NCBI GenBank assembly: GCA_013399115.1
Contig: VXAA01004206.1
Span: forward strand, 184,442-248,441
Length of the DNA: 64,000 nucleotides
Source: Anseranas semipalmata
Lineage: Eukaryota > Chordata > Aves > Anseriformes > Anseranatidae
Direction of reading: 5' to 3'
Below the pieces are notes generated by a model. The model was not told the origin of the DNA and searched no databases. It saw nothing but the letters and a program-made list of their open reading frames with translations. Positions within the stretch are counted from its first letter, which is position 1, and the number at the start of each line of letters is the position of its first letter. This document shows, piece by piece, positions 52,113 to 64,000 of this stretch. The position numbers and the translations under genes were made by a program.

Positions 52113-52350
52113 ATCACAGAATCACAGAATGGCTGAGGTTGGAAGGGACCTCTGGAGATCACCTAGTCCAACGCGCCTGCCAACCAGGGTCACCTAGAGC
52201 ACGTTGCACAGGATCGTATCCAGTCAGGTTTTGAATATCTCCAAAGAAGGAGATATTCAAAGCCTCTCTGGGCAACCTGTTCCAGTGCTGTGTCACCCTC
52301 ACAGGAAAGAAGTGCCCCTCATATTCAGCCAGAAATCATCTTGTCCTTGT
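52113..52350 (-). mobile_element. CR1 LINE 3' tail fragment carrying a perfect hairpin
   Basis: The inverted CR1 tail reads ATCACAGAATCACAGAATGG, CTGAGGTTGGAAGGGACC, TCTGGAGATCACCTAGTCC, followed by GCAACCTGTTCCAGTGCTG. It is a subfamily whose usual text at this place is AATATCTCCAGAGAAGGAGA followed by CTCCACAGCCTCTCTGG. Here the second half is altered so that 52230-52242 and 52249-52261 are perfect inverted copies. Similarity fades near 52350. It is sense to FRMD3. Confidence 0.92.
52230..52261. repeat. Perfect 13-bp inverted repeat with 6-nt loop
   Basis: The left arm TTTGAATATCTCC (52230-52242), loop AAAGAA (52243-52248) and right arm GGAGATATTCAAA (52249-52261) are exact reverse complements. 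It lies inside the CR1 tail fragment. Confidence 0.97.
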
Positions 52351-53086
52351 CCCCTACATACACAGCAGCAACAAAGCAGGTCTTTGGGGTCCCAGCTCAC
52401 CTCATGGCCCTATACCCAGCCCAATACAGGAGCCCCAACCACACGCCAACCTCTCTCTATTGACCCCTTCCCACTACAGTTGCACAGCCACCTACCTGTA
52501 CCCCATGTAACCCTTCGCCATCATTCCTAATCACCTCCACCCTTCCCTAGCCTACACATATAGCACCCTCCCTTGTCTCATGGCAAGCAAGTAGCTGCAG
52601 CAGATGCCACCGAGGGCTGGACTGTACACATGGTGGCACAGTCATAGGCCACCACTGACACCCCTCCAACAGAAGATGCTACTCCTTATCCCCTTTTCAC
52701 TGGCATCAGCAGAGGGCTGTGCAAGTTGCTTCTCGGTGCCAGCTTGCTGCCTGTGCAAACAACACTATCTCCCAAAACAGCAGCTTTGAGATACCTCACT
52801 CCGCCGGGGCACAAAGTGACTTGCGCAAGTGAGACAACATGAGAAGTGCTTGCAGCAACGCTTCTATTCTTAGTGCCATGCTGCTGAAAACTTCAGCCAG
52901 GGCAGAAGCTGGGTCACCCAGAGACGCTACCTCCCATCCCAGTAGGCAAGACATCCATATAAAGAGTAGGGCAAAAAGGAGGGTTGTATGAAGAGATGAA
53001 AATACTCTCTGAAACATTGTGCAACAATAGCACAGACAGAACTGATTCAAGACCAGGGAAGTCAGGTGATTGAGACTTCAGTCATA
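52351..53086. other. Unique, relatively GC-rich stretch between facing CR1 copies
   Basis: C-rich sequence (for example CCCCTTCCCACTACAGTTGC) without a recognised exon or repeat. It forms the spacer between an inverted pair of CR1 fragments. Confidence 0.55.
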
Positions 53087-53562
53087 CAGAAGGACACTGA
53101 GGTGCTGGAGCATGTCCAGAGAAGGGCAACGAAGCTGGTGAGGGGTCTGGAGAACAAGCCCTACGAGGAGCGGCTGAGGGAGCTGGGGTTGTTTAGCCTG
53201 GAGAAGAGGAGGCTCAGGGGCGACCTTATTGCTCTCTACAGGTACCTTAAAGGAGGCTGTAGCGAGGTGGGGATTGGTCTCTTCTCCCACGCACCAGGTG
53301 ATAGGACAAGGGGGAATGGGCTTAAGTTGCGCCAGGGGAGGTTTAGGTTAGATATTAGGAAAAACTTCTTCACTGAAAGGGTTGTGAGGCATTGGAACAG
53401 GCTGCCCAGGGACGTGGTTGAGTCACCGTCCCTGGAGGTCTTCAAAAGACGTTTAGATGTAGAGCTTAGTGATATGGTTTAGTGGAGGACTTAGTAGTGT
53501 TAGGTTATAGGTTGGACTAGATGATCTTGGAGGTCTTTTCCAACCTAAATGATTCTGTGATC
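53087..53562 (+). mobile_element. CR1 LINE 3' fragment, plus orientation, open frame retained
   Basis: Begins at the RT C-terminal region ([20 protein letters not shown]), continues with [52 protein letters not shown] and [20 protein letters not shown], and stops at DMV followed by TAG. It ends with the CR1 3' sequence GGTTGGACTAGATGATCTTG, GAGGTCTTTTCCAACC and ATTCTGTGATC. About 137 codons remain open with no frameshift, so this is one of the youngest CR1 pieces here. It is 5'-truncated and antisense to FRMD3. Confidence 0.95.
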
Positions 53563-53718
53563 AAAAGAAAATGATCAGGGAAGGTTTCCTCTTTAAACTA
53601 CCAGCTGGAGTCAAATACTCGGACCAAAAATTTCTGATGATGACAGTAGCAACTTCTACACTTCGGGGATCTTCAGGATAATTTGAATAGTTTATCCCTA
53701 AATTAAAAACTAAAAGCA

Positions 53719-53861
53719 TGGTGAAGGAAAGAAGGAAAGAAGGAAAGAAGGAAAGAAGGAAAGAAGGAAAGAAGGAAAGAAGGAAAGAAGGAAAGAAGGA
53801 AAGAAGGAAAGAAGGAAAGAAGGAAAGAAGGAAAGAAGGAAAGAAGGAAAGAAGGAAAGAA
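53719..53861 (+). repeat. (GAAGGAAA)n polypurine satellite, about 18 units
   Basis: A nearly perfect 8-bp tandem array of GAAGGAAA spanning about 143 bp, entirely A and G on the plus strand. It gives a translated period of eight residues (KERRKEGK), explaining the apparent Lys/Arg/Glu open frame. It starts about 155 bp after the CR1 at 53087-53562. The uniformity of units suggests recent slippage expansion and probable length polymorphism. Confidence 0.97.
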
Positions 53862-56800
53862 CCCTTAAAGATTAAAGAAGAAATACAGGTCCTTCCCACG
53901 TATGGCCAAGGCAGACCTCAGTGCAGAACTGCTGTGCACCTAGGATGTGGGTAATGTTGCATAACACTGCCTGATGCATGACCTCTTTCCCAAAGAAAGG
54001 TGAGTTCCATTAAAAATAAAAAATTCTCCACAAGCAATACAGATACTGCATCTGTTTTTCTCCCCTCAGGCACATACCTCTTCTTTATATAAATAAATAA
54101 TGCTTTTACGACTAAATAATAAAATGCACTCATTGTCATTTACTTAAAAACCTCTGCTGACACAAGGACATCTTCTGTGACCAGTAATTCAATCTATAAT
54201 ATTATCATGTAGCATTCAGTGAAACAATCAGCAGGAATTGCAAAAACCTTCATAATAATCCCTTCTATAAATTACTTTTCAGGACAGATTGCATGCCCCC
54301 AAAATTCCCTCTCTTCAGTTGAAATATGGGTGTTTGCAGTCTCCCACTTAAATAATACGCTTTACTTGGTTGTTTTATACAGGATAAATCAGGCTTATGT
54401 GACTGAAAATGGCAGAAGCTAGGTCTTTGCTCTTAAAATAATTACAAAAATCCATATGCTTAATGGGTTTGATTCTTTTCAGCTAGTTCATAAGCAGAGT
54501 TAAGACTTGCATTTCCAAAAACACTGACTTCCTATTCTCAGAACATAATTTATTGCTGAAAGGAATTTCCAACCTAATTCTGGCTCTTTCCTTTAAAATG
54601 CTTTCAAAGATCACTTTGTTGTGATAAAAGGAAAATAGTAAAAGTTAGGACTGTCAACACTTTTGCGATCCTTCTGCAAAGAAGAATTACATACATTTAA
54701 AAATATATATTTCAGTAAATGTGAATCCTTGAGACCTTTACACCTGACTCCTCCTAAGCACAATGACTTTAAGAAAACAACACATAGCCTTGCACGTTCC
54801 CTTTAAATGGATAATTCACTCTATTTTACAGAACAGCAGAGACTGGCCCAGGAACAGAAAGCCGTACAGCAGCACAGCCAGCGTGTGAGCCCAGCAGTTC
54901 GCACCTCCGATGTCCTCTGCACGGTGAAATTGGCCACAAGCAGAGGTTCTAATTTACAGGCAGAACTTAGCCCGCAATAAAAACCGCAAAGGTGGAAACA
55001 TTTACAAAAACCCCTTGCAGGCACACTTTACAGTAACAGGGAAGGATCTTAAGCTCTAAACAAGGTGGGGTTTTCCTTGCTTACTTTTGCCGGTAAAACC
55101 TGAATGCAAACCGGCACTGCAGCCATTACGCATACTGAAATGTACTGCGTAAGTTACGGTGGTTTTAATGTGATTTACAATGGCAACCAGAAGACTACTG
55201 ACACGCAAAATAAAAAATTTCGTTTTAATATTCGTGCTTTTTTCTTTAAATCAAGCATCTTCAGTTGATAAGCCTTAAAAACATTAAGTGACATAACCAT
55301 GCCATTGTATTCGGTATACATACATAATTATTTAAGCAATTATATCGCTAAGCATGAATTTGCTTGGATATAAAAGGATGATCAACACTCCATTTCTATT
55401 GGCATTCTAACTGGATGGGCATCAGAAAATTCAATTGAAAAGTAAACAAAATAAATGTCTAATAATTAAATTACAGATTGGAAGGGAATCCAGCAAGTCA
55501 CTTAAATGGTTTAGATACAAAAACGACTTACCATACAAAGGACAGTAATAAATACAGTGGGAGATTCAGACTATTTATGTTACTATTTTCATGTGTGTTT
55601 CTGAAGTTCTGTCTTCTTATCATCATTTCATTCACAGTGCTAAAGAGGAAAAAAATCCTTCCTCGCCATTTTCTGAAGTTTGTAAAAGTCACTGAGATGA
55701 ACAATCTGCATGATTGTTCAAGAAGCAGCTATTGTTGTAAATAAAGAAAGACCATTACAAGGTAGCCAGCTTTTATAAGGTCATTTTCACAATTTTTTAT
55801 TTGGTACTATTAGACGTGTCAAAGATCAGATTCCACTCTGTATTACATCATCTAATCATTACCATATTGTGCAGAGAAAATGAACTGAAATATAGATTAG
55901 CGACTTCTTATGACAGTGGGATAGTTTATAACTTTCCCTTTTTCCTTGACTGCAACTCAAACACAGGGATAGACTTAACATCACCACCACAGGAAACTCC
56001 AGTTCATTATCTGTTTGCATCAAGCTTTATTATAGTACATAAAGCAAACAACTCAGTGTGCCGAGCGCTTGCAAAAGACTGTCTTCGTGAGCACTACGCA
56101 GCATCACACGAACTATTTATTTGGTCTGACAAGATCTCAGAGTTGTTACATAAAATTAACTTTCAAAGCAGTTTGTGATGCTCATGTGATTTTGGAAGCA
56201 CATCCTCAGTCTCTTGGAAAACCAGTACTGACGGTAATAGCTGTACCATTTTAAACAGCAACTACTGTTCTTGCCCAGATTTCAAGACCCTGGGTACTTC
56301 TACACCAGAAGACCTGGATACAATATTCCAAATCTTGTTTCTGTTAACTCCAAAAGAGCAGGCTAGGAAAACTACTTTCGGTGTATTTAAAACAGAAGAT
56401 GAAGTCATTTCTTCAAGAAAATGGCCCTGGTCAGTGTAAACATAACAAAATTATAAGAAAGCACATACACTTCAGAGCTACCACTTTTATGTTTTGTGCA
56501 TGTGCAGTTCCAGATTCCAAGCACGATTCAGGAAATAAAGGGAACTCCCATATAAACAATGTACATTCCATATATCCTAAGCCATATTGATTTCACTGCA
56601 TTGGGACCACTCAGTTGGTTCCACTCACCTTAACGCACCTTGGGGGATTTCTTGAAAAAGAGCTAACCATTTTCCCAACTAAAATCTCTGTACCTAAACT
56701 TCTGTCTTTGTTTCCCACCCTGAGTTTCTAAGTGTTTTACACTTGAAAACTGCTCAGTTTCCTGCTGGATGTTTTGCATTAAAGATTTGTTTTTAACTGA

Positions 56801-59800
56801 TGTCATTAACTGGTCAAACAAATAGTAGTTGTACACACCTTAAGCTAAATAGACAAATTTTGTGTAAGTTTTGTGTATTAGTCATGGTATAGCTTTGCCT
56901 AAAGCTGACATAAATTATAACCCCATTCACCCAGCAACATACCTTAGCTGTAAAGCAATACACATAACTTGTAACTTCTCTCCAAATCCGCTCTGCAAGG
57001 AGTTGAACAAGCATGGATCCATCCAATTAGTTACACACCAATGCAACTGGTGTCAATGCATTTTAAAGTACTTGAACTTCTATCCATTTGTACTCAAAGG
57101 CATTGGTTTAATGCATGTTTTGCAGTTAACAAACATAATCTGTCACGTAGCCTAGTTACAAATAATGAAGACAAACATTTTAAATACTCTAAAATTCACT
57201 CTGTGTAATAAAAGGTACGTATTTGCATTTCTCGTTCATACTTTTCTGGTGTCAGCTGTAAGAAGAGCAGTATACATACTACCATTCACTTCTAACTATC
57301 CAATAAAGTTCTGGGAAATCTGTAGCAAGTAAGAACACCATTTTCATAATTCAGGTATACCATATTAAACCTTATGCATAATCTCTCTGCATAATTCATG
57401 AATACTGAAGTAAACATGCAACGTTTTCCTTCACATTTTGGTCAAGAATTGAGAACACTCGCAGTCTGCTGGCATTCTTCACCACATAATCTTTAATCAC
57501 ATTAAACAATCCTTTAAAAGCCAACTGCGAAATGTTCATTAAAAAGTATTTAAGTGCTTTAGCTTATTAATTTTCTAACATCTTTCTGACAGACATTCCC
57601 TATATTGCAGTCATTCAGTACTAATGTTTAAGCTGGTTGCCTCATTCCTAAAGCCTTTCATCTAGTGTAATTTTAAACTAAACTAATCTAGTCTAATTCA
57701 ACTTTAGCTAGTCAAATTCCTGATGCAAATCAACAGAAACATTTACATTATTTTTCTAAATTCATTTTCATTTTCCCTAGTGCCTCAACATTTTTATCGA
57801 AAGCAGCAAATCACACTGGAAGGCAGTAAGAAGCTCATCAGCACTTTTACCCTATTGCAGAGTTCCCTAATACCTTGTTAAAACCCCTGCATTTTGCACA
57901 CCAGAACTTTCATATTGGAGATGTCAGACTTTTTCTATTGTTTAGGAACTTAACATTATTTGAAGCATTAAAAGCTGCTGATTGTATTGAAAATCACACC
58001 ATTCATGGTCGAAGTACACATAATTTGTTGGATAAAATTATAGCAATAGTAGTTGAGGAGCTCAGCAGTGTTGAGACTCACCTTTAAAGTCTGTATATAA
58101 CATTCTGGACAATCCCAAAACAGGGCAAGTCTAAATCTAGATGACATTATCCAGAAGACAGTGACCCTCCCAACAGAAGACAGTGACTAGGTCCAAGCAT
58201 GTCATTCAGGATCCTCCATGCCAAATTCAAAACAGGAAAGTATTAAAATATCACTTCTTAATTGAAAATGGGATTCTACTGCTAAGCATCCAGAGATTTA
58301 TTACCTTCTTGGAAACCCAATTATTATATAGTACAACCAGCTTCACAGCCCATGCATCCTTGGCCTGACAAAGAAGGCTTTTAAAAAGCTCTTACTTGCT
58401 CAATTAATTTTTAAAGTATGACAAAGCTGATGTTGTACTGACACACACCTACTTTGTATCTCAAACCATATTATTATTACAAATCATTGTTATTCCTCCT
58501 AACCCCTAAGTAGACAAGGGTATAATGAAACAAGACATTATTTTGTTACCATGATTTTATGACTAGATTATCCCCGTATCACATCCTCTGACCTTGCCAA
58601 ATGACATTTCGCTCCCCTAGTATTCCTTCCAGATGCTGATGCAAAGATCTTGTCCCTAGTCTACTGCTTCAGGGTGTCCCTCATGCATACCGCCAAGAGA
58701 TTTCAACATTTCTACCAGTCACTCTTGATCCATCTGTTCTCAGCTGTAATTCACCCCTGCCTATCAGAACCATCTCACTCCCTGTCTTCTCACTGCTAAG
58801 TGGGAGAGGGTAGCAATCACCGACCTTTCTCAGCAATCCCAGTCCCCATCTTGAATTTCCAAAACAAGTAACTTTGCGTTTCCTTCCAGGTAAGCCCTTC
58901 AGTCAGGAAGGAGAGGACACAAAACACACTCCTTTATAATCTTCTAAACCGCTGTTTCCTTTGCAAAAATAACAACATGCTGAGACCACTACATCATGGG
59001 CACAGGAACACAACTTGGTCACATTTGAAGATTGAACAGATTACTGCCTGCCTCTGTGAACACTGTCCAATCGTAATACATTAAAATGTACTAGCAAAAA
59101 GGATTTATACTATTATGTTTTCACTCCTGGATGCCACAAACTGAGAGTACATAGACATTCAAGTAAGACTTCTAATCTAAATGGCAGTAAGCTGTTATGT
59201 ATTTAACTCACTATTCCACCGGGTGTCTGTGACCTCAGGCATGCCTAGGAAGTGTATTTCACTTTGTGTTTGCACAGCAAAATGGGGTCCTTATCCACAC
59301 ATAAGGCTCCTAGGTACTATTGTGGTAACACAGTGAACGCTGCTATCACCACCCTTGGAAATGCACTCTGCATGTTTAGTTCCCTGTGTCAAGCTGCCCT
59401 TTGCATGTTAGCTCTAAGCTCCTTGTATTTGTTAGATATACTGAGACAACTGAAGCATCCGAGTTTTCTTTTTTTTAAACTACAGAATGAAATAAGAGGC
59501 TTTCATTCTCAATGAAAGTCATCCAAACTTGTCAGGCACACACTTATTTAAAAATTGAAAATTCTGCAAAAAATAAAATGGTAATATGCTAAAGAAAAAC
59601 AAACTCCTGGCATGAAGGAAAATAAATATCAGTTCCTTTAGCAAGAAAACAGAAAGGGATCCACTGAAAATGTGTAAAATACTAGCACTGAGGAACAATG
59701 GGTTCTGAAAGAAACACGATTCTGCCTTCACCAAATCCTCCAAAAAGCATTTAGTGTAACTTTTTCCTTGTCTTTGCTAAATTTTGAGTGTTTCCTGTGC

Positions 59801-62800
59801 TGTGCTCTCTGTGTGTACTCCTGAACGGTTATCTCATAAATAATACAACAAACATAGTGATGCAAACCACCCGAGGCCTGGCAGTAACACTGCCGTGCAC
59901 AAGCCCATACCTCTCCTTGTGAGAACCGCAAGACACAGCAAAGTTAAGGGCTAAGGGCTGCAGCACCCTCTGGGACACGATGAAATCTAACCCACACAGC
60001 AGGGAAAGACATTTATCAATTAATCCCCTCCATCTCTGCAGCAGTGACAATGTGGAGACAGCCTGGATGGCTGCTCGTCTCCTGAGCACTTTGGAGGGAC
60101 ACGGTGACCCTGCAGACGAGGAAGGAGTGTTACAGCTCTGCCACGATCAATGCAAGCTCCTGAGAGGCTCAGAAGGCAGACAACAAATCTGAACAATGAT
60201 CTGTTTCTCCAGGCCGCCGCCACACACTGCAAAGCCCGTTCTCATTCACACGCCCTGCAGCAGATGAGTTGCAGATCGGTGGAGGACACTCCACCCACAG
60301 AGTCACCTGAGGAACTAAACGCTTCTTACAAATCTCAGGGAAGACATTCCCCCATGAATATACCTAGTACAGAGAGGGGAGCGTTAGCGCTCCTATCCCA
60401 GATTTGGAAAGTTTGTAGTCATTCCTGCAAAGCTTCCAGGGAGCTCCAAGTTTAACAGCTTCCATTACAGCCTGTCACCCAGGAGCACCCCTGACTACGA
60501 CCGTGGCTCCTCGCAGCCCCAGTTCAGTCAAATTTCAGTCCGTATCATAAACCAGCAAACCTGAATGCTACTGCTGCTCGGTCCTGTCTGGCTGGGCATT
60601 CATACAACCTTGTTTAACACCATTGTGTTCTAGCTGCCAAACTCTTTGCCAGTCTCCAAACCACACAGACCAGGATGAATGGAAAGCAAAAGGCAACTTC
60701 TCCCTCCGTGAATTCTCATACTCTGTTAGCGATAAAGACAGTCAGTCACTCAACATACTTCTTCAGCAATATAGCTCGCAACATTTAATTAATTGCCTTG
60801 CTGTCAGCAAACTGTTCCAGAATCTGCTTAATAAAATTTCTTACGCCAGCTAAGCCATGAAATGACCCAATGGACAAAAATAAGAGATTAAGATATTTTT
60901 CATTCACTTAACAGAAAGTACGTTGCATGTCAAGTTAGTAGTCATAGCTCACATCTTTATACGCAATCTTTACCACATGTGTTCTCCCTACCTAAAGAAC
61001 TAAATTACACTACCAGCATACACTCCATTATGTTTGCAACACTAATTAGGTGAAGAATGTCATCAATATTACAGCAGATTTACCACCAGTTACAGCAAAG
61101 CTGCACAGATGAAGGAGCAATCATTAAGGCTTTACAGACTCACTTTCCTCCAGAGTGTCAAAAACCCTCCCCACATGCCCTCAAGTGCTGGAGTTCGGTT
61201 TTGATCTCTGGTTAAGCTGAAAGATGCGTAAAAGCAGGCACAGCATTAACCATTGACTAAGTGTCTGAGACAGACCCGTGTGTTGTTTATTCCAGTGAGC
61301 GCATAAAATACCTTGCGGTCATGAAACGTGTCAGAATGTTTACTTTAAACAGAAATATACAATTACCTTGTTCGGAAAGCAGAAATCTCTCTCTCTTGGC
61401 AATAAACTCATCTCATGATATTTCTGCAAAGAAATACTGCTGTAGGAATCCCAGTACACCTTTGGGAGGACAGAGTGCCTTCCCTTTTCTTTTCTTTCCT
61501 TTTCTCAGCATACATTTAGCTGTTCTATTTCAGGAATGCATAGGAAAGGCTACACAGTTCAAAATGATAAAAACAGTATTCTGTAGAAGAAGATCCAATT
61601 TTAATTACAAAGCAATATCAAATCTGTATGGACACAATAGGAAAACAGAATTCATTAAACTTGCTTCCCTGTGGATTCATAACCTTTCCTTGTCGTTCAG
61701 CCGGCAGGATAAAACATTCATCATCTTCCTCAAGCAAACAGTTTGGTTTCTGTGCAAGCCATGAATCCTCTGGAGACACAGGAAGCAACGATAGGTTAGG
61801 AAATGCAATTCCTTCTGTACCTCTCAGAGAGATGCCAAACATTATGTAGGGCACAAACCAGCTCTGCAGGTTCACAGTGAACATAGCTCTTCTTGTCTTC
61901 TCTAAATACTGTCAAGTCAGCAAATTAGGAATTTCAAAAGAGATTTACACATCACCATGCCTACCTGCCTACTCTTAAAAAAATAAAATAAAATAAAGAA
62001 AAAAAAAACAGGAGAAACTAGAAAAGGGGGAAAAGATCACTTTGATCACTTTGATGGAGTGAACAGAAAAAAGAAGCTCTGTTTTCAGCAGATTAACTGT
62101 GTGGCCAAGGCTGAAAGGAAAGGGGAGGTTTCCTTCATTGAGAAAAAAGGTAACACTGATTATTTCTGTTGTTAAAGATGAAAAAAGAAGGAAGTCCTAC
62201 AACACCATGCTCTGCCCCAGCCATCCACCTCCATAAATCACGACCCACCAGGAGGGACCAAACGCAACCTTGCCAGCAAAGAGCAAGGACGTGCCTCCCT
62301 CCTCCCCGCGCTGCCGGCAGCCTGCCACGTGCGTGCCCTTTCGTGTGCCTGCTGCCACTGGGCTCCCGAGTCAGACAAGGGATGCACCTACCTCTGAGAC
62401 AGGCAACAAGACAACAACAGCGGTCAGCATGGGCCAGGAGAGGGGCAAGAACATCACAGGGCTAGCTAGCGATCTGCCTGGACGTCAAGAAGAAATTGCT
62501 TAGGCCAAACCTGCAAACACATGGTAGAGTTTTCATCGTCCTTGTAATACCACTGAAACACAACTCTTCCAAGCAGGAGGAGGGCACCAGAATCACCATC
62601 AGAAATCAGCGCCCTCACATTGACCAAAAACTCCACCTGTGTGGATGGTAGGAGAGCAGGAAAGAAGGGGAAAGCACCAAAATATAAATTTGCATCTTCC
62701 TTTTCATTTCCTAATCAATAAAAGATATTGCTACCCAGAAATATCAAATGCAACTTAACAGAAATCCATCAAATAAAACAAAAGTTCTTCTATCCTCAGC

Positions 62801-64000
62801 ATATTTGCTATACATGGCAAAACTGAAAAGGAAATACAACTCCCTTGCGGTTTTTGGATTACAATATCTCTGATCACAAAGCAACAATAGCATAAATATT
62901 CACAGAGTGAAAAAACACTTACAATGACAGATGTTAGAGCTATGAATACAAAAACATCCAGTTTCTATCAAATTTTTCAAGACACGAGATATCCACTGAA
63001 CTATTTATCAGCCCACAACAGAAAACTATACATAATTTCCTGTAAACAAGACAGGATGTCTAAATAAATTTTAGCACACAGAGAAAAAATTAAAAGATGT
63101 GAATATTCATACAAAGAAGCATGTCAGCAGTGCTAAGAGTTTTAACAGGAAACCCATCTAGAGAAGGGAGCTTTAGTTTTCAAAGTTATCTGTGTTTCCT
63201 GATGCTATGCAAAAACCCCTTCAGGACATAGAAACATTTCCGTAATTCCTGAAGCACTGCAGTATCATTCAATTTTTCACATAACAGTGGAAATGCGAAG
63301 AATTGGGAAAAATCTGTACTATAAAGACTGAAAGTGCTGACTACAATTTAAAAAAATACATAAAATCTATTGAGGTTATGGGAAGAGTGAAAAAAATGCA
63401 GTATGATTTGAGAGGAGTCAGCCTAGCAAATCATGAAAATAAAAGATTTTTTTTAGATCGATAAAAAAAACGGTAAGAATAAATTAGTTAATAAGTAAGG
63501 TGAAGAAACTGTAGTTCCTAATGTAAGGCCTCGTTGTTAGAAAACCTGATTGTTATAAGTCGCAGCTGGCAAAACAAAGACACAAACGATGAAGATATTG
63601 TAAAAAACAGTGAAGATACTGTAAAAGTCTTACAACCGCATAGACCATTACAGGTAAGTTACAGGAGGTATACAACACACGTGTGTATTACCATATGCAG
63701 ACGTTATGTGGCCAAGAGCAGCTACACTGTAAGAAATGAGTCAAGACAGTTCACTGAGCCAGTAAACTATGCAAGATGACTTAAAAAAGAAAAACTTAAA
63801 AGCATTGAACATCAAAAAGTAGCACTTCTGGTAATCACTACCCAGTGACTAACTTCAGATCACCATCAAAATGATGAACCAAAAAAGCACCCTGGGGAAA
63901 AAAGTCAATGAGACAAATGTAAGCAATGATTAGCATAAATCTATAAAAACTCTTTGAACATTCTCTGTGAAATAATTACAGGAATCAGCAAACCAGATCT
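53862..64000. other. Unique intronic stretch to the window end
   Basis: AT-rich and exon-poor. A weak MIR-like segment is possible at about 54826-54925 (CTATTTTACAGAACAGC, then CAGCACAGCCAGCGTGTGAG). A CpG-rich patch lies at 62.2-62.5 kb, and a doubtful exon-like frame at 62511-62636 is listed in the findings. The 167-codon open frame at 61261-61764 has no domain, and I consider it chance. Near 63591-63633 a short imperfect tandem (GAAGATATTGTAAAA and GAAGATACTGTAAAA) is seen. Confidence 0.55.
62230..62480. promoter_or_regulatory. CpG-rich patch
   Basis: About 13 CpG in 250 bp, including CCCGCGCTGCCGGC and CCACGTGCGTGCC with an E-box-like CACGTG. It is the fourth CpG-dense spot in the window. 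On the minus strand it lies just downstream of the exon-like open frame at 62511-62636. Possible alternative first-exon or enhancer region; no direct proof. Confidence 0.3.

Noticed and set aside
53718..53954. Lys/Arg/Glu repeat open frame and antisense Phe/Leu/Ser repeat frame
   Set aside because: Produced by the 8-bp GAAGGAAA array; an 8-bp unit gives a spurious 8-residue repeat.
55801..56178. 125-codon open frame on the plus strand
   Set aside because: Begins in AT-rich intron and has no recognisable motif; its residues look like chance translation.
61261..61764. 167-codon open frame on the plus strand
   Set aside because: No domain, signal peptide or repeat is recognisable, composition matches AT-rich intron, and there is no promoter context. 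A frame of this length is expected by chance in 64 kb read six ways.

Overview
The window is intronic vertebrate DNA from a bird. The evidence is nine recognisable CR1 LINE fragments, including copies with the typical avian 3' tail of repeated ATTCTATG or ATTCTGTG, together with the absence of Alu- or L1-like repeats and of any compact gene structure. A galliform or anseriform bird would fit, but the species cannot be fixed from the sequence alone. There are no bacterial, phage or CRISPR features.

Only one protein-coding piece is convincing. It is a 105-bp exon at 12095-12199 on the minus strand, flanked by a strong acceptor (TTCTTTCTCTTTTTACAG) and a GTATGT donor. It encodes 35 residues of the F1 lobe of a FERM domain, ending in [18 protein letters not shown], which I recognise as FRMD3 (protein 4.1O). 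In birds this gene is expected on the Z chromosome, because human 9q21 corresponds to chicken Z. Transcription runs from high to low coordinates, so 1-12094 is the downstream intron. The bases above 12199 are the upstream intron and possibly earlier exons or promoters that I could not identify.

Layout. 1-7438 is AT-rich intron with homopolymers and faint MIR-like fossils. 7439-10805 holds two CR1 copies; the larger (8335-10805) reaches back into the CR1 endonuclease domain but has lost catalytic segments. 11427-11612 is a CR1 tail, and the FRMD3 exon follows. 12200-34084 is a long unique intron with a MIR-like relic, three CpG-rich patches (about 17.7-18.1, 22.0-22.3 and 25.9-26.1 kb), a 309-bp uninterrupted polypurine tract (24920-25228) and a CR1 tail (31254-31440). 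34085-35710 has two more CR1 pieces. 35711-50175 is unique intron with a short G4-type GGGGA repeat. 50176-53860 is a repeat cluster of three CR1 fragments in opposing orientation plus a GAAGGAAA satellite. 53861-64000 is unique sequence with a last CpG-rich patch and one doubtful exon-like open frame.

No multi-gene system is present. The points most worth a second look are the polypurine tracts (which make the nascent FRMD3 RNA pyrimidine-rich), the facing inverted CR1 copies, a perfect hairpin created inside one CR1 copy, and the CpG-rich patches as possible alternative FRMD3 promoters.
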